NCBI GenBank assembly: GCA_963691655.1
Contig: OY829327.1
Coordinates: 57,734,079 to 57,798,078 of the forward strand
Origin: Toxonevra muliebris
Taxonomy: Eukaryota; Arthropoda; Insecta; Diptera; Pallopteridae
DNA: 64,000 bases
Direction: 5' to 3'
Positions 35,901 through 46,500 of the stretch are shown here, piece after piece; the first letter of the stretch is position 1, and each line of letters opens with the position of its first letter. The notes beneath the pieces are model-generated. The model worked only from the letters and a program-made list of their open reading frames with translations, searched no databases and was not told the origin of the DNA. Position numbers and translations under genes: made by a program.

Positions 35901-36147
35901 CCTACTAAAATTTGAATAAATTGTATTTTTATGGTTTTAACAGCTCAACGTAGGTGATGAGATTGATGTTATCAGGGGTTACAGCCAAACGAACTCTTCT
36001 CATTTAGTAGTTGCTCGGGTTATTATTCTGGCTGCCAGTGAACGCGAAGAAGGTTTAAGCGTTAGTTTACGCCGCTATAAATCATTGCTGGTTGAAAACT
36101 ACTCTGGCGTAAATGCATATAAATCATCAGAAGCTGTAAATCATTAA
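29902..36147 (+). CDS. MTRES1: Mitochondrial transcription rescue factor 1 homologue (C6orf203/MTRES1 family)
   Basis: Small mitochondrial RNA-binding protein with an S4-like domain; the human member supports mitochondrial transcription under stress. Exons 29902-30221, 30276-30348 and 35944-36147 join in frame to 198 residues (introns 54 bp and 5,595 bp, borders GTAAGT/tttacag and GTTTGT/ttaacag). The N-terminus (MLRINHIKQYMKLLSVVQLP) is basic and hydrophobic, fitting a mitochondrial presequence. An acidic linker (EDTDSEAEDDFEFKDERDSK) precedes the S4-like part: LRADLLLKAGLGMARN, KIETIFYDSKIRVNGKKLVK, then LNVGDEIDVIRG and VSLRRYKSLLVENY near the end. The usual start is ATG 29902; the frame is open upstream only through non-ATG codons. 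The gene is tail-to-tail with the neprilysin gene, whose stop lies 321 bp beyond. The function is taken from the family. Confidence 0.85.
31060..31921. mobile_element. H1 MITE complex: right-end fragment joined to a rearranged copy
   Basis: 31060-31228 is the right part of H1 (tttgaagtgatgtaggtttt, then gctcagtgttcatttttcaa, ending CAAAACATTGATCATG). It is followed at once by a left end (GACTGATGTCACACGGTCAA) and a long copy with segments in both orientations (cacatttcacttcaaatttt near 31449; caccaacattatctcatatt near 31754). Boundaries inside are unclear because copies inserted into one another. Confidence 0.6.
31922..32734. mobile_element. Harbinger-like MITE family H3, about 0.8 kb
   Basis: The left end GGGCGATGTTATGCAGACGA is preceded by TAA. 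The right end (TCGTCTGCATAACAATGCAC) is the inverse over GTTATGCAGACGATCA and is followed by TTA. An internal echo of the terminus occurs at 32010-32040 (tatgttatgcagacagtcatt). It shares the first nine bases with H1 but differs after that. A 198 bp element with GGTGATAGCAGC ends is nested at 32493-32690. Confidence 0.65.
32493..32690. mobile_element. 198 bp inverted-repeat element nested in H3
   Basis: The left end GGTGATAGCAGCGTCAGC and the right end GCTGCTATCACC are 12 bp perfect inverted termini. Pyrimidine- and AT-rich interior, no coding. Target duplication uncertain. Confidence 0.5.
32738..33722. mobile_element. H1 MITE, 985 bp, TTA duplication, internal tandem duplication
   Basis: Flanked by TTA at 32735-32737 and 33723-33725. 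Left end GGCTGATGTTACACGATCAA; right end in reverse complement GGCAATGTTACACGATCAAT. Inside, the left terminal block is present twice in tandem (33004-33072 and 33073-33155), each starting GGCTGATGTTACACGGTCAA and ending gatgccctgtta. Interior segments occur in both orientations, implying earlier nested insertion. Confidence 0.75.
33726..34330. other. Spacer between H1 copies
   Basis: Contains a short inverted pair near 33767-33815 (ctacacacgatacaac and gtatcgtgtgtag). Otherwise no gene or bounded element. Confidence 0.45.
34331..34843. mobile_element. H1 MITE, 513 bp, complete, TAA duplication
   Basis: TAA at 34328-34330 and 34844-34846 flank GGGCGATGTTACACGATCAA and, in reverse complement, GGCTGATGTTACACGGTCAA. 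This is the cleanest copy of the family: 3 bp TAA duplication, termini starting GG, no coding capacity. These features fit the PIF/Harbinger superfamily. Confidence 0.85.
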
Positions 36148-36468
36148 GTAATGCGAATTGAATGTTTTGTCAACATCTTTTTCAATTTAAATCAGACAAC
36201 TTTTTTTAAAATCAAGAAAATGTAAAATAGTAAATATTACAAGTGATTTAGTCATTAAGATTGTAATTAAGTATAAATAAATGCTAAAAATTTGAAAAGA
36301 TATACGTTTGCAAGTGTAATATTTCCTTTATCTATAGTTATGCATAGTTAAAATTATAATAATGCTCATTTACACTATTTACATTTACTTGCTCAATTTA
36401 AAAACTAAACTAATACATATGATGTACATAAAAGTTTTACTAAAACTGCTTTTACTAAATTTAGTTCC

Positions 36469-37536
36469 CTACCAAACCCGACATTTCTCTGCTTTCGGAT
36501 TCATTTTACTACCCAAAGGGCATTCGTATGCCTTTGCAAAATCTTCCATATTCGTCACTGCACCTAAAACGCGATACTTGTCTATTGTGTGCTCATTCGA
36601 TATCTCTTCCCAGTAGTGTTCCTCTTTGTAAGATGCACACCAAAGTTGCGCGAAACCAAGGAAAAATAATTGCTCCGGCGATAAATTCAAGCCAGGCATT
36701 TGCTCCTGCTTGTAGCTTAAGGTTTGACCGATTTCCTTATTTAACTGTTTCATGTACCTTCGAAACGCAGTCAAAGCCTCTCGCAATCCACCGCTGTCGG
36801 CGATGTTCTCGTCTTTCGTCTCGTTGCCATTGATGAATCGATTAATTTCCGGTATCTGAATAGCAAAATAAATCAATAATAATACTTTGTTTTTAATCAA
36901 TAAAATTGTAATACACACCTTGTAGGTATTATAATGATCTGCATAACACTGAGAACGTTCTTCAAAAACTTTTCCTGATTTATTTGACCACCAATATTGC
37001 TCCTCGCCAGTACTGTCGTACGAAGCACCTACCGAATCAAAACCATGCGTGAATTCGTGTCCTACAAGATATCCAATTGTTCCATATTTTAACGAGTTTG
37101 GCCATGCCTTATGATAAGCAGGTGGATTTAGAATGCCAGCCATAACATAAATAGCATTATCGATGTTGTAATAAAATGCATTGACTTGCATTGCTATTAA
37201 TAGCTCAAGTGGTTTTACGGTGCCATCATCATGTTCTTTAGAATTAAAGCCATTATAACGTTTCATAAATCTATAGAATTTACGCAGGTTTATATTATTC
37301 TGCTCATAGTTGTCTTCGACAAATGAAAGATTTTTCATTTCTCGTATGAGTCGTTCGGTCATTTCGGGAGCTTTGTAACTCCCAATATGCGAAGTTATCG
37401 ATGATTCTTTAAGTAATGCTTCCGAACGTGTAGCTTCGTCTAACCAATCAGCTTTTTCCAGTATATCACGTAAACTTTTGCGTATCTCATTTACTATGGT
37501 TGTAATCTCATCGCGGATATCGTCGTTGAAGTGTTC
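36469..37536 (-). CDS. Neprilysin-like gene, exons 2-3 (catalytic domain)
   Basis: Exon 2 (37536-36919) carries IRKSLRDILEKADWLDEATR, the substrate-binding VNAFYY, PPAYH and the zinc site GHEFTHGFD. A 63 bp intron (36856-36918) follows. Exon 3 (36855-36469) carries ENIADSGG, supplying the third zinc ligand and the stabilising Asp, and ends KCRVW before TAG. All catalytic residues expected for M13 are intact. Confidence 0.93.
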   Translation of the reverse strand, partial: EHFNDDIRDEITTIVNEIRKSLRDILEKADWLDEATRSEALLKESSITSHIGSYKAPEMTERLIREMKNLSFVEDNYEQNNINLRKFYRFMKRYNGFNSKEHDDGTVKPLELLIAMQVNAFYYNIDNAIYVMAGILNPPAYHKAWPNSLKYGTIGYLVGHEFTHGFDSVGASYDSTGEEQYWWSNKSGKVFEERSQCYADHYNTYKVCITILLIKNKVLLLIYFAIQIPEINRFINGNETKDENIADSGGLREALTAFRRYMKQLNKEIGQTLSYKQEQMPGLNLSPEQLFFLGFAQLWCASYKEEHYWEEISNEHTIDKYRVLGAVTNMEDFAKAYECPLGSKMNPKAEKCRVW

Positions 37537-40500
37537 CTATAAAAATTACAACGTCAACATCGTTATATAATCATTTATTTGTAATAAAGGAGGGAGTATG
37601 TGTACAAAAATTTGTGGCGAAATTAGTGACAATCTGTGGCAACAAATTCGAGCTTAAGTCGACATAAGTGTAAATTGAGTTTTGACGTAGAATACGTCAT
37701 TCAATAAGGTGGGTATGTGAAATGGAGGACGAAGTTGCTTAGACTTCGATTATGTTTATTGAATTATTATGCCTTAATTTAGGAATTTATTACTACTATA
37801 TATATAATCTACTACAGCTTGTTGTAATAATTCAAAGCATTGTAATTGCTATTTTTAGTATAGCATATGAAAAAACGGAAAACACGAGGAGAGTTCGTCT
37901 AAGCAAGTGAATGAAGCCATGCTGTTGTAAATAGTGCTGCTAACCCATTTGAATTAAATAATGGTGTAGAGGACCAGAAATTATGGGATGTTGCTGAAAA
38001 TTATGGTAAAATCTCATTCGATTCTTCGTAAAATAGATTAATAAAGTTATTAACAAATAAAAATAATACCCTTATTATTATCTAATTGGGTCTCGATATT
38101 GCGCATTCGATCTGCAGCTCCCACAATATTGGTGGTCTTTATACCATTTTCTGAACCGTAAATATCTAGTCATGTACATAACTGACCATAGAAGCATTTG
38201 GTTGAAACATTGTATAACATTGTTCATTCTTTTTTACGTTATTTGATTTTTATGTCAAATAATTGTCAATATTTTTTCATAAGTCAATACTTGTCTTAGT
38301 TCAGTGTGACAAGACCAAAACTTAATCTAGAACAGAGAAAACCACCAAAAACATTTTCAGAACTAAATAACAGCAACAACGATCATAATAGTATCGTCTT
38401 ACGTACTGTCGTTTATGTCTTGTAATTCTCACACATGCACAGTGATGTTAACTGTATAGTAATTACATGTATTTTACAGGAACTTTAACTTATTAAGTCC
38501 TGATGATGCGTATACGCACAAAAAAGAAGTATAACATTGTTTTTCAACCGGTTCGCTCTCGGAGTTAATGGTAACAATAATACAGTAATTCGTTTAAATT
38601 GTACAGTAATTTCAAAAAGCGGACAGTAGTATACAGTATTATTCATCGAGCGATCTTTTTTTTTAAACTTTTTAAAAGTCAGTATCTACATATTTTCTAT
38701 AATATTAGCTGTGTTTTATTCGCCAGCTAGTTTAACATGTGCGAATAAAACGATCAAGTTGTTAGGTCTCTTATTCGTTATATTGTAATTCACAATGAAA
38801 CTGCACGGCAGCTAGAGGTGAAACATTTTAATGGATTGTAAAAACATTTAACGGTGATTTTAACTTATTTTCACCGGCAGCCATTTCGAATCTTTTCCTT
38901 TTTTTTATTTTTTTTGCAAACTGTCATGCTTCTCCTTTCATTATTTGCAGTTCACAATAGAATTTGATGTAGCTAAACTACTTGTTAAGTATACATAACA
39001 GCTATAATTATTCGTGTTATCTCTGCCTCTTTGTTGCTGCTTTCCCATACAATTATCGCTGCTAGTTAAACATAACTAGAAGCAAGTGGCGAATAAAACG
39101 CAGCTATTAAATGTTTGACGTGCAGAAGCAGTTGCTTATACCCACAAGATGGTACGACCGAGAATGTAAGGTCAATTAAATAATGACGATTATCTACTTC
39201 AATATAGTTCTTTATTTTATTCACAATTGGCACTGAAAACATATACGACTGTCACAATGCTACGCCAAATTTTAGCGAGGCGCTCTAAACCTAATACTGA
39301 TTTCTAAAAGTAACTGATTTTTAATCAAAACACGATTTTCATATTGAAAACAAAATATAACAAGAAATAATTGTTGGGCCTTATGTCTGCTTCCAACTTG
39401 TGTCGAGTTTGTCGACTGTCAAAATTTTGAGAAATAATGCTGACCAGAAAAATCAGAAAAATAATATGGCGTCCGCTTTGCTAATCAGAAGCACCCAACA
39501 ACGCGTTTCTAACACACTGAAAGCAGCTTTTCTGATTTTGCACCCGGGAAACGCACCCAATGAAACCGCTCCATTACCAAAAAGTATTCCCCTGAATATA
39601 TCATTTATAAGGAGAATGAACGATTGAAAAACGCATGTCTTGTAACATTCTTTGGAAGAATTCTGTCGAAGAAAAATTATAGAAAATTTATAAATTTTTT
39701 ACATTTCATTTATTTTGTAAAGACGATCTTTAAAGGCCCTTGGACTTCTGGGCTTTATTCATCTAATTTGGAAAGTTATATATTCTTTTGATATAAAAAC
39801 ACTAACATCCCAGATTCTTCACATTCTTCGTTAGGAGGGAGTTTCGTTTTGCAGTGACGATATTTCCTGTAGTTTCGAATGACCGTTCTGAACTAGCAGT
39901 TTTGCACAACGGTTGATCTGATTTTCTCTACCTAAATTTCCGAACCCAGTTCGGTTTAACCATTTCTACGGCACTCTTCTAAAACGTTTAAAACTGTTGT
40001 AATTTTCAAACAACCGAAAAATCGAAAATATAAATGGAAGAAAAATCGCTAGAAAAATTTCTGTTGACCCCACGTCTCCACGAGCAATAATTCATAGCAT
40101 GCGGTCAGTTTTCATAGTATCCAATAAATCAATGAGTACAAATTAATTAAGGAATAAAACAACTTAAATTGTTATTTCCTTCACTATGTGGAGGGCAGCC
40201 ACTTTATTTAAAGGTGAGAAAAAGACTCACCAAAAACCGTACCAAATATTTATATACTAAGTTAAAATCTTATCGCTAAGCTAAAGTTTTTCTGCTGAGC
40301 CAAGCCTCTGCCAACGTCTTTATTGCATTCATTCGGATGCAGTTGTTGTTATTCTATTGTAACAGGTGAAATTGCTGTTGTTATTGTTGTTGTTGTCACA
40401 TGCCGCAGTGACTAGCTGTCTAGCTGTCGCCCTTGCCGTTCTCACGCGCATATTTGTAGCATCAGCAATTTCGCTGGAATGAAATGCTTCAACGGATGCG

Positions 40501-43500
40501 CGTGTCGGTTGTCCGCTGGTTTTTTAGATGTCGGTGTTATCTTCGGTATTACTGTTAACTTACATGAGTAGAAACTGAGAGGTTTATTTTTTTTTTTTTT
40601 TAAATCAGTGCACTGGTTTGCACCCTTTACATGTTAACATATATATAGACCATTGGCATTACCGGTACAAAAAAATGAAGAAAAAAAAGTTATACAATAT
40701 AAAAATAAAGACCGAATTATTAGACTATAAACTAAATCATTAAAGTTACGGCTATGGTTTACATAAACTCATATATAATTTTAAATATGAAATGATGACT
40801 TCACGTAAATTATTATTTCTTTAGATCGAAATGATGTTAATGATTCTTTACAAAAATCTTTTTTGTTACTGACCTAATTTCCCAATCGATTTAAGCATGT
40901 GATAATATCATGTTGTGCTTGTTTTTTACGACCAAATCTGGTGTAAAATAGTTGGTTAGTTTTAAATAAATACAATTTTGATAATTAGGAATTAAAATGT
41001 TTCGTCTGTTATTCTTTGTCTATACGATTGTGCTTCGCTTGAGTATGTATGTTGAGTATGTCTACCATCTCTGAGCATTCTAGGGTCCGTTTACCGGAAT
41101 AAACCTGTCTTATCTCTTTCAGCATGGGACAGATTCCTAAGAAATGTGGCACAATTTCTTCTTCTTTCAAATTACACAACGTGCACATTGTGTTTGTATC
41201 TGTTATATGAGGAACGTAGTTTAGCCCTATGAGCTCTCCTCATATTTTGAACAGCATGCTGATAGCTTCTGCGCTAAACTTTTCATTAAAATAATTTTTA
41301 TAGCAAATATTATAGTCCAGACTTCATATATATATATATTCCTTTCATATACGTCTTACCTCACTCCTTTGAGCATTCAGCTCAAACTGCTCCCTGGACT
41401 TGGAGTCGATTTTGTATAAGTACTTTTTCATGCCACACGTCACATTTATGTAGATTTTTAACATTTAATTGTTCATTTTTATCCTCTGCAATTTTGTTCC
41501 ACGTTTTAAAACAAAGTATGTTTTCTTTCAAAAGATATGAAGCGAGGATTTTCGGTAAGCGGGAATCCGATAACATCATTACGTTGCGCATGCACTTAAA
41601 GTGCATATCAAGTGTGTGGATATACAAAGTTGGAAGACCAGTTTCCAGATGTATCATGTAGTTAGGTGTGAATTGTGGCAATCGGAAAATCCTTTTTATA
41701 AATGAACGATTCAACTTTTCAACCTCATTGTAAGCATCTATAGCCCATATTTGGGCTGCATAGCACATAATGGACCTTACAACAGCTTGGAAGAGTTTGT
41801 ATTATCCAAGAAAACTTTCGACGTACTGTTAATTGCGATTAACGCATTCTTTTGTTTGTGTTGCAGGTGACTGTTGAATTTCATATTATGAGTTATCCAT
41901 ACGCCAAGATATTTATATTCTTTCACAGTTTCTACCTCTACGTTGTTCAAGTACCATTTCTCTTCTTTCGTGTAACGTCTAAAACTTTTTTTGGTTACCA
42001 TCATTTTGGATTTTTCCGTGTTAATCGTTAAGTTCCATAATTTACAATATTCCGATAGCTGATTTACCATTTTTTGCATCATGTTCGGTGTGTCTGCAAT
42101 TATGATTATATCGTCCGCATAAAGCAATATTTTTATTTGTGTTTTATTAATAGCAACTCCTCCTGACAAGACTGACGATAGATCATTAAGAAAAAGCGAA
42201 AATAATAATGGATTTAACTGGCACCCTTGCTTTACTCCCATCTCTGTTCTAAAATAGGTTGAGAGAATGTTACCATCCCACACCTTCGCAGTGTTTTTAT
42301 ATAGCTCTTGAAGAATTTTCAACATCTTTGTTGCTTAGCTTATAGAACATTGCCTTTCTGTCAATTGTATCAAAGGCCGCCCTGAAGTCAACGAAAAAAG
42401 CATATAATTTTTTTCCTTTCTCAATATGCAACTTTCCAATGTTTATTAGGCAAAATATATTGTCTATTGTAAAATAACCTTTTCTAAATCCCGCTTGAAA
42501 CTCATTTAGCAAATTATTTTTATCCACCCAAATCGTGAGTCTGCTTAGAATTACTCGTGTATATATTTTTGCAAGGCAGTTTAGAAAAGAAATTCCTCTG
42601 TAATTGCTACCCTTCTTTGGGTTACCTTTTTTGAAGAGAATATGATGGCTCTTTGAAAATCATTTGGCACTTTGCCGGCATTATAAATATTGTTGAACGT
42701 TTTTTGTATAAACATTTATGTCCTGTAGAGAGACGCAAAGGATTAGTTGACACTAGAAACCCTGCGTTGTGCCACTAGAATACAAAAAAATGCTGTTATA
42801 CTAGGTAATTAAGTAAAACATAAACAATTTTTCCGGAAAAGGTTTCATTCCACTTTTACCAGGATATTATTTCTCAAGCGCTGCTATTTTTATGAACAGC
42901 AAACTTTTTGGGTTGTAGGGAATTTTTATTTTTTGTAATTTTTCTACAAATTTCAAAACAAAAAGTTCTTAGTAAAAATTGAATTAAATTCAATTGTTAG
43001 GCTTTAAATGAACAAAGGAACTATCACTACCGTTCATATCAGAGATGAGAGAGTAATTGTCTTCTTCTTCGTGCACGAAATAGCCCGCATTTTCTCTATG
43101 GGTAAAAATGTTAAAAGTGTCAAACAATCAGCTGTTTTGTATTTATCAGCTGTTTTGCTTTTGTGAAAATATATTGAAAATTTGAAATTAATAAATAAAT
43201 AAAGAATTTTTAGAAAAATAAGTGATATTTAAAATGGAAAGTGGTTAAAAGACATTTGAAAATTAATTAATAGTATATTAGTTAATTATTAACTACATTC
43301 TCCACAAGTTAATGACGCAATTGTCTGTTCAACTTGTGACGCTGTAGAAGCTTCTGCCATTTCTGAATAATGCAAATGGTGATTGTGAACCCGAAGATTC
43401 TACAAAAGTAGACAGGCGAATAATTTACATTTAATTTTTTCATTATTTATTTATTTTCTTGTAAGATTTGAAACAGAAACTTTGTTTTTTGAATTTAACT

Positions 43501-46500
43501 ATCGTTAAAATTTGACGTTTTGTTTCATGCAAGAAAAGTGATTTTGTGCTTTTTTGTGTATCAGAGAGAGCATTTTTCATTTACTCTCAGTTTACTAGAC
43601 TTTATCCAAAAAGTACGGGAACGGACCTATTATATGTCAGAAAATCTGACCAATATGTAATACAAGTGTCAAAGAAGAATGACAAAAAGTATATAGAACG
43701 GTAGTGGTAGTTTCTTTCAATAATACTATTCGGTGAAAATAACTGCCTTTGTTATTCTCATTTACTTTACAGTATTTTCAATTATATAGATTGGTGAAAT
43801 GAGGGAACTATCACAAAGATCACTGATGAGGAATCGTAGCTGGTTCTGAAACGATCGTCTGATCTGCTAGTTCTATGAACTTTTGATCATTCTATGTTGT
43901 TTCAAGTGAAGTAAGATTAACTTTGTTTTCAATCAAGTTTGTAGTTTGGGAACCTGACGACGGAGTGAAACATAATCAAAGTTCTTAGAAAATAAGTCGG
44001 CTATTTTTAAAGATTCGATTTTTTCCTTTTTCTGTGAAGTTGCAAAACTCTAAAAAGATTTTATATTACTCTTCATTAAAGTTTCTGTTATGAGAGTATA
44101 ATTTTTATGATTTAATTAGATTTTTTTTACATGCTAAACGAAGACCGGAGAATATTTTATAGACTACTTCATTACGTGATTTTTTAAAGTTTGAATAGCC
44201 CATTCATTTTTTTAACAACAAATTTTTTTAAATTTAAGTCGAACCAGGGTGGGTAATTATTTTTTCTCGGTTGGGAAATCGGTACAAATTCACTTATCGC
44301 TTTATAGAGCACACTATAAAATGTTTCAACTGCGTTATCGATATTAAGATTTTTGAGGGTGTTTTCTCAATGAAAATTATTTATATATGAATTTATAGCG
44401 AGATAATTTGCATTTTTGAAATTTCATCTGTAAATAAAGTGTTAAAATTTTTACGCCATTTTGTTTAATGTTCTGAGCGACCAGTAATGCTGAGTGATAT
44501 TAATATTTATCAACAGAGTAAAGGGTCTGTAACGCGTTGCACCTGATATTCGTGCTTGTTTTGAACCCAAATTGTATTAATTTGATTAAGGTTTAGGTAC
44601 AATATATTCGATGCGAGAATGTTTACTGATTATTTGGTTGACGCTAAGGCTTTCGGATCTGCTATGGTGGGCAGCTCATCATCTTCATTGACCCATGTGA
44701 TATGGGGAAGATTGTAGTCACCAGTCAAAAACAGGTCAGTCCCAGGAATTTTTATATTATGTCTCATAATTTTGTTCTCAAGCCACGAACATTTTGTATA
44801 CAATAATTTAGTGTTTTTTTGTGCGTTTTCCGAGTGAATGATGGTGGGAACAGTTGCGATGTATTTAATCGTTACTCTATCCTCGCCTTTGATTATACGA
44901 TAGTCTAGTTCATTACGAAGTGTATAGATAGGCGCGTTGATCAGGTGTTTGGTCTGGTCCAGCGACTAGTTTGTGTGGAGCGAGTGCTTGTTTATTTTGA
45001 ATGACAATTTGCGCTTCGTATTGCGTTGAGAAGAAGAGTTTCAACGGGAGAGAAATCCTGCTTTGATTTTCCGAGGCGGGTTGATGAACGAGCTATTGGT
45101 AAATCCAGTGATGAACTCCACTTCTAGGCAGCAACTGCTGTAACCGCCATTGGGCAAGATGCCTTCCTGCCGACTACAACTTTATGAAAATTCTCATGAC
45201 ATACGGTGCATATGCTCGGTTTTGTTGACGGAGCAATTTGCTTTGAACAACCTGGGCATTTTTTGGCACTCGTTGACAACATGGTTGCCACATTGGTAGC
45301 TGGCATTGTTCTGTTATTCAGTTTTTTGCTCCTTTGACGATAACTCTTATTCAATGGCCGCTAGTCTTAGTTAGTGTTGTAGTATTCCCTAAGTCTTATC
45401 AGTGCTTAACCCTTAAATAACCACTGGCCACTGCAGTGACCAACCACTTCAAAATCTGCCTATTCCGCCACTTTACGTTCGCCATTTAACCCATTTTCGT
45501 CTGCCGTTGCGTTTTCGCAACACCAACTTCAAACATTTTTAAAATAGATAAGACTATACTTATCCCATTTAGGTATTTATTTAAATGATAATTTGAACTC
45601 TTGGCATCATCTTTTTTTTACAATTTTACACCTGCGCTTTTACCTTAATATTTGCATGTAAAAAGGGTCTAAAAAAATTCATTTTTTAAAATGGCTCGTA
45701 GAGTTATTAAAATATTTTTTTTTAACAATCATATTCGTGTTACTAAAATACCAAAATGCAACACTAAAGACTATCTGATTGATTTTACCGTTTGAAATAT
45801 TCCAGGTGTACCGGTCGTTGTTTTTTCGCAACAGATGTTCTAAAATTTTCTCAATTGGCTAAAAGTGGTCAGTGGGATCTCAATAGTCGCCACATAAAAA
45901 ATCATGAAGTTATCTTAACGATTTCGATGATTCGTCCATAATGGGTTAAAATAAACATTTGATCTCACTGTCCAAAATTTTCTTTATGGATACGTATAAA
46001 TACGAATGGAAAAAAGACAACTGTGGTATAGTTATAGTTATTTGAACGACAAACCAAAAAAAAAAAGGATTTTTTACTTTCAAATTTTTATACATGTAAC
46101 AAATATATTGCCGTATTAAAAAGTTTGTGCCAAACGGTTTGGGATAAAACAAATAATTGTTTTTAAAAATTATTGCGCATGTATCTATATATTTATTCTA
46201 CAGATAATCTCCAAAGGTTACTACAGAGGTCAACCATGTAAATCGAAATTACGGCATCTTAAACTAATTTATTTGAAAACACGTAGAACAAACTACCTCA
46301 AAGTATAATTTAATTGAAATCGGACGTACTGAGCGTTTAAGAGCTAATTTAGTTGAAATACAGTCAACGTTCGATAACGTGAATATCCACTAACGTAAAC
46401 AACCACTCTAAAGTCAACAAGGCAATTGAGATCAGAGTCCTCTCTCGACGTATGAAAATAACACTCTTCAAGTGCTCATCCTTCCCGTCCTAATGTATGG

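Larger units (their letters stand above)
30349..35943 (+). other. MTRES1 intron 2, 5.6 kb, filled with nested MITEs
   Basis: Holds at least five related Harbinger-like insertions between about 31060 and 34843, listed separately. 30349-31059 and 34850-35943 contain no gene or bounded repeat that I can recognise. The splice sites remain canonical, so splicing across the TE cluster is expected. Confidence 0.8.
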
